Assembly: GCA_001798075.1 (NCBI GenBank)
Contig: MGRG01000011.1
Span: 136,476-188,584 of the forward strand
Direction of reading: 5' to 3'
Source of the DNA: Deltaproteobacteria bacterium RIFCSPHIGHO2_01_FULL_43_49
Lineage (GTDB): Bacteria > UBA10199 > SPLOWO2-01-44-7
DNA: 52,109 nt
Part shown: positions 49,320 through 52,109 of the stretch, in pieces
How the letters are laid out: the number at the start of each line of letters is the position of its first letter
Position numbering within the stretch: the stretch's first letter is position 1
Made by a program: the position numbers and the translations under genes
The notes under the pieces: model-generated
What the model saw: only the letters and a program-made list of their open reading frames with translations
Told to the model about the DNA's origin: nothing
Databases searched by the model: none

Positions 49320-49357
49320 AAATCAACCCAACCCCGTTTGCAAAAAAGCGACTAGAG
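49320..49357 (+). pseudogene. Tiny fragment of the Ser/Thr kinase 3' end
   Basis: About 38 bp matching 18895-18932 (AATCAACCCAACCCCGTTTG and onward) with a few changes. Junction with the 21-bp palindrome. Confidence 0.7.
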
Positions 49358-49397
49358 AAAAAATGAAGGGAGTTACGAGAAGAATTCTTTGTTGGGG

Positions 49398-49430
49398 TGG
49401 GCTTAGACAATTTTTGATTTTGTGGAGGAT
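49398..49430 (-). pseudogene. Fragment of the DHp-like gene
   Basis: The minus strand encodes LHKIKNCLSP as in 33430-33460, with one or two base changes, then loses similarity. It is a decayed relic next to the FecR gene. Confidence 0.65.
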
Positions 49431-49433
49431 TGC

Positions 49434-50483
49434 CTAAGGAGTAGGTAATGTAATTGTAATGGTTGCTGGGTTTGTCACTTCTGCTGCAGCCCCCGGCAAA
49501 ATCTCTGTCGTTGTTGTCGAAGCAGCCGGTGTCGTTGATGTGACAAAGCTTTCTTGTTCCCCTACACTTCCACCGCAGGCGAGGAGAGAACTTTGACATT
49601 CCCCAGCTTGTGTTCCTTCCGGAGCACTTGTAGTGCTAGAGGAGGTTGCAGAAGAGGTGGAAGAAGTCGAAGAGGAACTGCTGGAAGAGCTTCCTGACGT
49701 TGAAGAGGTTGAAGTTCCTGTGGTGGTTGTTGTTTGCGTGGTAGAAGATGTACCTGTCGTCTTGGCTGTTTCTGTTGAAATCGCCTTGGTTGTTTGTTGT
49801 GTAATTTGGCTGCTAGCACTTTGGGAAGAACTTCCACTCGCTTTCTCTTCTTTTGCCTCTGATTTGGAACTGACCGTTATGTCAAAGAGTTCGCGTTTGT
49901 TGTCCAAAACATCGGCTGGAATTGGAAGCAATTCTGAAGGAGGTATCCCTTCCAAAACTTCTGTGAAAAATCCTTCTTTTACCTGAATGATTTTATCTGG
50001 AATGGTAACATTGTACGCATCAAATAGGCCCTCAAAACAATAAAAAACGCTCGATTTCTTTTGTACCAAAGCACCGACGTCTGTTCCTCTTATCCCTGCT
50101 ATAGCCAAGGGTGTTTTGATTTCAACGGGCTGAGCTTTTCCAAAAAATCTCCCCACCACTGTGCGAACTCTTCCAAACAAAACATCAAAAACAGCTTTTC
50201 TTTCCTTTGCCTCGGAATTAAATAAAAACTTGGTAATTAGGGCTTTGGAGTTTTCTTTGATGGTCAAAAGGGTGTCATCAACAAACAAAATTTTAACGGC
50301 CCCCTCTTTTTTTGTTTCGATAACATCTCCGACATGGATGGATTGCTTGAAAGCAGCCAACGCCGGACTTTGCCCCTCTTGTGTCACCCAGACTCCCCCC
50401 ACCAGATCAGCAATTTGTCCAACAGGTTCAGCCCCTAAAGCTGTTTGGGAAAATAATAATAACAAAAAGAGAAGCTTTTTCAT
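49434..50483 (-). CDS. FecR-domain protein with Ser/Thr-rich tail
   Basis: 349 aa. Signal peptide (1-17), then a FecR domain (about 25-140): GDVIETKKEGAVKILFVDDT, LTIKENSK, TPLAIAGIRGTDV. Outside classic iron signalling such domains are found in periplasmic or surface proteins that may bind glycans or metal complexes. Residues 205-290 are almost all Ser, Thr and Gln, a flexible stalk. No membrane helix follows. It starts 6 nt after the TPR-barrel gene, so the two form an operon. Confidence 0.88.
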   Translation of the reverse strand: MKKLLFLLLLFSQTALGAEPVGQIADLVGGVWVTQEGQSPALAAFKQSIHVGDVIETKKEGAVKILFVDDTLLTIKENSKALITKFLFNSEAKERKAVFDVLFGRVRTVVGRFFGKAQPVEIKTPLAIAGIRGTDVGALVQKKSSVFYCFEGLFDAYNVTIPDKIIQVKEGFFTEVLEGIPPSELLPIPADVLDNKRELFDITVSSKSEAKEEKASGSSSQSASSQITQQTTKAISTETAKTTGTSSTTQTTTTTGTSTSSTSGSSSSSSSSTSSTSSATSSSTTSAPEGTQAGECQSSLLACGGSVGEQESFVTSTTPAASTTTTEILPGAAAEVTNPATITITLPTP

Positions 50484-50489
50484 AAGTGA

Positions 50490-51821
50490 TTAAAATCGTG
50501 TGGCCAGCGTAAAACCCGCAATATGACGCTTATAGGTAAAGCGTGCTATATTGGATCTCGTCATAGCATAAGTATACGACAAAGAGGCGGTCAAATGGGG
50601 AATAATTTCTTTGGACAAAGATCCCATCCCTGTAACGCTAAAATCGCCCCTTTTTACACTAAAAATCGAGTCTCTATGGTTAAATTTTCTCAAAACTCCA
50701 ATGTTAGCAACCCCCAGAAAATTGAAACCGGCACCTAAAGGGGTGTTAAAAGTAAAATTGGTTTTGTGAGCTCTATAATCCCAATCAGCCCCAGTTGCCA
50801 GATTCATCTCAAATTCATAACCCCCTTTTAAATAACGATTTCGGTTCCCAGGGAAAAAATAATATTGATCAATTCCAAAAGAAGTTCTGACGGCATCCCT
50901 CACCTGAGCTGCGTTGGACGGTATTGCAATAAATTCGTCTCTTTTAATTTTTCCTGCAAAAGTGGTTAGCCAATTTTTCTTCCAAGCGAGATCAAAGGCA
51001 GCCTCTCCACCGCCACCATACATGTACTTACTCTTTCCCAAAGAGACAAACATGAAATCAAGGGGGAGTCGAAATTGGAAATTATCAGATAGCTTGCGTT
51101 GATAACTAACGATGGCTCGATGCCTTCCATAATTGAAACGATTCATGTCAAAAAATAAGTTCCCATAAAAACTTTGGTACCCGGAATATCCAACATGCAT
51201 TTTTGTTTTCTCGGTGTTGTAAAAAAGATATTTTACATCGAGGGCGGCGGAACCCATGATGTCGTCTTGGTTGTTTTGAAAACCAGTTAAATTTTCACTG
51301 TCGGGGTCTAGTGTAACATTCGAATCATAATAGGCAGAAGTGGCGGCTCTTAAACTCCATTTTTGAATTTTTTCCTCTTCCCTTGATTCGATTGGTGTTG
51401 GTTTTTCTCCGGCTTCCAATCTTGTTATCCACTCCGTTGCCATCCGGGCAATTTCTGAATCTTTGGGATTGTTGGCATAGGCTTTTTTAAACCAACTCAG
51501 TGCCGTGGAATGTTTCTTTTCTCTGAGGAGGCTTAAACCATAGTCAAAATAGGCCCGGCTGAATTCTGGCTTTTTAAGAAGTAATTCTCTCAAATAATAA
51601 GACGACTTTGAAAATTGATTGAGTCTTAGATGGGTAAGACCTAAAAAATAGAGGTTATCTATATTATTGGCATCTTCTTGATAGGTTTTTTGGAAAAAGC
51701 TAAGGGCTTTTTCAAACTCGCCTGCTGAAAAGGCCAGAGTCCCCTTTGAAAAATCGATTGGAGAAGCGAAAGCAACTTGCCCTATCAAGAGGGCAACAAA
51801 AATTGTGGTGATCCCTTTCAC
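50490..51821 (-). CDS. Periplasmic TPR / outer-membrane beta-barrel protein
   Basis: 443 aa. Signal peptide (1-19), three or four TPRs (about 25-145: FSAGEFEKALSFFQKTYQED; YFLGLTHLRLNQFSKSSYYL), then about 280 residues of alternating strands rich in Tyr, Phe and Gly, ending in Phe as outer-membrane barrels do. The layout recalls Slam/DUF560 translocons (periplasmic TPR plus barrel that moves lipoproteins to the surface), but I cannot confirm the family. Partnership with the FecR protein and, by inference, with the many lipoproteins here would fit. Confidence 0.75.
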   Translation of the reverse strand: MKGITTIFVALLIGQVAFASPIDFSKGTLAFSAGEFEKALSFFQKTYQEDANNIDNLYFLGLTHLRLNQFSKSSYYLRELLLKKPEFSRAYFDYGLSLLREKKHSTALSWFKKAYANNPKDSEIARMATEWITRLEAGEKPTPIESREEEKIQKWSLRAATSAYYDSNVTLDPDSENLTGFQNNQDDIMGSAALDVKYLFYNTEKTKMHVGYSGYQSFYGNLFFDMNRFNYGRHRAIVSYQRKLSDNFQFRLPLDFMFVSLGKSKYMYGGGGEAAFDLAWKKNWLTTFAGKIKRDEFIAIPSNAAQVRDAVRTSFGIDQYYFFPGNRNRYLKGGYEFEMNLATGADWDYRAHKTNFTFNTPLGAGFNFLGVANIGVLRKFNHRDSIFSVKRGDFSVTGMGSLSKEIIPHLTASLSYTYAMTRSNIARFTYKRHIAGFTLATRF

Positions 51822-51880
51822 TGGGTAGATTTTTTATCACAACTGATGGGTGGAATAAAGGGGAAATATCCATAGGTTGC

Positions 51881-51916
51881 GAAACTCATCAGACGGAGGA
51901 AACTCATCAGACGGAG
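51881..51916 (+). repeat. 18-bp tandem repeat, two copies
   Basis: GAAACTCATCAGACGGAG twice, head to tail. It lies about 60 nt upstream of the TPR-barrel gene. Confidence 0.8.
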
Positions 51917-51947
51917 TACTCATGGAAAATAGGCTCCAAAGCAATGG

Positions 51948-52109
51948 GTGTTTAGAGTCGTTTTTGATGAAGATGTGGAGCGACTCCCAAAGTGGAACTT
52001 TTCCATGTCCAGAGTCCCATCAAAGAGTGTGCTGAGGTTTGAAATGTCCCTTAAGGACACACCCCGGCATCGAATTTGGGAGTTTTTGGAGTCATTGTTT
52101 GGATTTTTC
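51948..52109 (+). CDS. Possible partial ORF at the window end
   Basis: A frame open from a GTG at 51948 to the window edge (at least 54 codons) encodes VFRVVFDEDVERLPKWNF and continues with mixed charged and aromatic residues (KDTPRHRIWEFLESLFGF). No strong ribosome site is seen and the end is missing, so it may not be a gene. I recognise no family. Confidence 0.25.
   Translation, partial: MFRVVFDEDVERLPKWNFSMSRVPSKSVLRFEMSLKDTPRHRIWEFLESLFGFF

Overview
The window looks like a chromosome segment of a Gram-negative, deltaproteobacterium-like organism (myxobacterial or bdellovibrionote flavour; the exact lineage cannot be fixed from sequence alone). The reasons are lipoprotein and Sec signals, outer-membrane barrel proteins, a Ser/Thr kinase fused to an ATPase and TPRs, hybrid histidine kinases, and surface proteins ending in a MYXO-CTERM-like tail (Gly/Cys motif, hydrophobic helix, Arg cluster). 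GC content is moderate and the intergenic DNA is rich in short repeats.

Layout. 1-11.5 kb is ordinary housekeeping DNA: small unknown proteins, a TPR/amidase cell-wall hydrolase, pssA and psd (phosphatidylethanolamine synthesis), a YdcH-like protein, RNase R, a zinc-ribbon protein next to tRNA-Leu(CAG), a Fic protein coupled to a DUF3467 protein, an EamA transporter, and a manganese module (mntH, a UspA protein, divergent mntR, and a perfect palindromic MntR-like box between them). 11.7-19 kb holds two paralogous transglutaminase-fold/TPR proteins and a 1020-residue Ser/Thr kinase-ATPase-TPR protein.

19-46.5 kb is an accessory region built from three paralogous cassettes. Cassette 1 (+): S8 peptidase/FG-GAP lipoprotein, beta-helix surface protein, 67-aa DHp-like protein, nucleoside hydrolase, NMT1-type binding protein, hybrid histidine kinase. 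Cassette 2 (-), facing it: S8 peptidase, beta-helix protein, DHp-like protein, MFS transporter, hybrid histidine kinase. Cassette 3 (-): S8 peptidase, receiver protein, MFS transporter, histidine kinase. Cassettes 1 and 2 form a large inverted duplication. The genes suggest that secreted surface proteins are co-inherited with a sensing, transport and phosphorelay module. Between them lies a graveyard of fragments: detached sorting tails, a kinase C-terminal piece and a histidine-kinase N-terminus.

The third S8 gene is split by a 1895-bp IS1595-type transposon (44345-46239) with 23-bp inverted repeats and an exact 8-bp target duplication. Besides its transposase it carries a HARE-HTH-like gene, a 48-codon basic ORF, and a class II tRNA of leucine type whose anticodon reads UGG (proline). 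That is the most unusual object here. Second is a 64-bp palindromic element inserted in frame in RNase R and in two hybrid histidine kinases, encoding the same extra peptide.

46.7-51.8 kb holds further envelope genes: a matrixin-like protease with a sorting tail, a VWA protein, a FecR-domain protein and a TPR/outer-membrane barrel protein. Several dispersed repeats (a 21-bp palindrome, a 15-bp unit, GAAC/GAAT heptamers) recur through the accessory DNA and in places run into coding sequence.
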